Origin: Clostridia bacterium
Lineage (GTDB): Bacteria; Bacillota; Clostridia; Oscillospirales; CAG-272
Assembly (NCBI GenBank): GCA_017452335.1
Contig: JAFTMP010000130.1
Span: forward strand, 1-5,988
DNA length: 5,988 nt
Direction: 5' to 3'
The notes beneath the pieces were generated by a model. It saw nothing but the letters and a program-made list of their open reading frames with translations. It had not been told where the DNA came from and ran no database searches. This document shows, piece after piece, positions 5,257 to 5,988 of the stretch; within the stretch, counting starts at the first letter, position 1, and each line of letters opens with the position of its first letter. The translations under genes were made by a program, and so were the position numbers.

Positions 5257-5988
5257 ATGTTCAAAAGGATCTGCATCTGCCTTATGGCAGTAGCATTGCT
5301 CATGGGTGCCTCCTGCTGTCAAAGCAAAGAAACAAGCACAGGCACCAAGCCCCCGCTCAATGTGGAGGTGCCCTCGTACAGTGAAAGTGGGGACGGTGAA
5401 AACATAGGATTTTGTGAAATTCCCGAAAGCGAGGAAGCACTGCTTTCTGCTGTAACGGCTTGTAAAAACTATGAGGAGAGCTACCTTTCCTCAAGAGACA
5501 CCAAGGTGCTTCAAAGCTATGTGTCCGATTCCAAGGCAATTTTGATCCGCCAGGTGTCCTTCGGCTTTGGCCCCGATAAGGTAACGGCGTATGTGGCAGA
5601 TATCTATTTGGAGGATATCAAGGACCTCATCGGTTGTGTGCTCTTTGACGAGGAGGGCTCTATTTCCAAGGGCACGCCCGAGGATGTGATGAAAGAGATT
5701 GGCAATGCCCTCTTTATCGTCAACACCGACTTTATGCGCAAGCGCAGCTGGGGGCTTTACGTGCGGGGCGGAAAGGTCTATCGCGACAAGCCCACGGCAG
5801 GCATTGACGTTTGTGCCATCAACAAGGACGGCACTATGGAGATCCTCGATGGGGATACCTTGGATTCGGAAGCGCTCATGGAAGAAGGAAAAGTGTGGCA
5901 CGTGCTCACCTTCGGTCCCTCTCTTTTAAATGAGGACGGTACGCCAAGAGATGAGAACAGCGATTTTCGCATCAACGATAACTACAGC
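5257..5988 (+). CDS. Phosphodiester glycosidase (NAGPA-like) family lipoprotein, 3' truncated by window end
   Basis: The first 244 codons are present without a stop. The N-terminus MFKR plus a hydrophobic core to residue 19, followed by Cys20-Cys21, is a probable lipoprotein signal (GASC). After a low-complexity linker (22-50) and a spacer segment, residues from about 95 onward fit the Bacillota family annotated as phosphodiester glycosidase or exopolysaccharide biosynthesis protein. The marks are the KVTAYVADIYLED strand (108-120), ALFIVNTDF (151-159), WGLYVRGGKVYRD (165-177), CAINKDGTMEI (186-196) and WHVLTFGPSLLNEDG (214-228). The family relates to the enzyme that uncovers mannose-6-phosphate by cleaving a sugar phosphodiester; bacterial members are thought to act on surface glycans, substrate unknown. 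The usual Asn-Gly-Asp of the core strand reads Asn-Thr-Asp here, and the expected later Arg-Thr-Ala-Ile-Gly-type segment is beyond the edge. AAAGGA (5241-5246) lies ten bases before the ATG. Confidence 0.85.
   Translation, partial: MFKRICICLMAVALLMGASCCQSKETSTGTKPPLNVEVPSYSESGDGENIGFCEIPESEEALLSAVTACKNYEESYLSSRDTKVLQSYVSDSKAILIRQVSFGFGPDKVTAYVADIYLEDIKDLIGCVLFDEEGSISKGTPEDVMKEIGNALFIVNTDFMRKRSWGLYVRGGKVYRDKPTAGIDVCAINKDGTMEILDGDTLDSEALMEEGKVWHVLTFGPSLLNEDGTPRDENSDFRINDNYS

Noticed and set aside
5491..5901. Minus-strand 136-codon frame at the right edge
   Set aside because: It is a shadow of the plus-strand glycosidase frame, which has a promoter, a ribosome binding site, a lipoprotein signal and recognisable family motifs.

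Overview
The window looks like chromosomal DNA from a Gram-positive Bacillota, probably a gut-type Clostridia (Oscillospirales/Christensenellales-like). The grounds are lipoprotein signal peptides, an XRE-family helix-turn-helix protein of the clostridial VSRWETGK type fused to a membrane segment, AAAGGAGG-type ribosome binding sites, TTGACA-N17 sigma-A promoters and a medium G+C content judged by eye. The species cannot be named from sequence alone. No tRNA, rRNA, CRISPR array, transposase or phage gene is visible.

Left edge (1-312): on the minus strand there is a complete short transcription unit running leftward. It has a consensus promoter (172-200), a hairpin at the predicted RNA 5' end (145-165), a perfect Shine-Dalgarno, a 19-codon ORF (57-116) and a strong intrinsic terminator (5-36). 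A segment inside the ORF is an 8-base perfect complement of the 5' arm of the terminator. This is the layout of a leader-peptide transcription attenuator for a gene lying off the left end. It is the most interesting regulatory signal here.

Centre (251-3645): two tandem plus-strand genes encode diverged full-length paralogues of about 547 and 529 residues. Both are exported: the first has an N-terminal hydrophobic anchor, the second a lipoprotein signal. Both look like repeat-rich, beta-propeller-like proteins of unknown function. Each has its own promoter with the same 12-base core TGTGCTACAATA.

Right (3646-4991): a membrane-spanning XRE regulator with a cytoplasmic DNA-binding domain, one transmembrane helix and an extracytoplasmic beta-rich domain of about 280 residues. 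An inverted repeat abuts its promoter. A good intrinsic terminator (5020-5060) follows and is the only convincing plus-strand terminator in the window, so transcripts from the two paralogues may read through the regulator.

Right edge (5166-5988): a separate promoter drives a lipoprotein of the phosphodiester glycosidase (NAGPA-like) family, truncated by the window end.

Working idea (inference): the two surface propeller-like proteins and the membrane-bound regulator form a trans-envelope sensing module, next to a probable glycan-acting surface enzyme.
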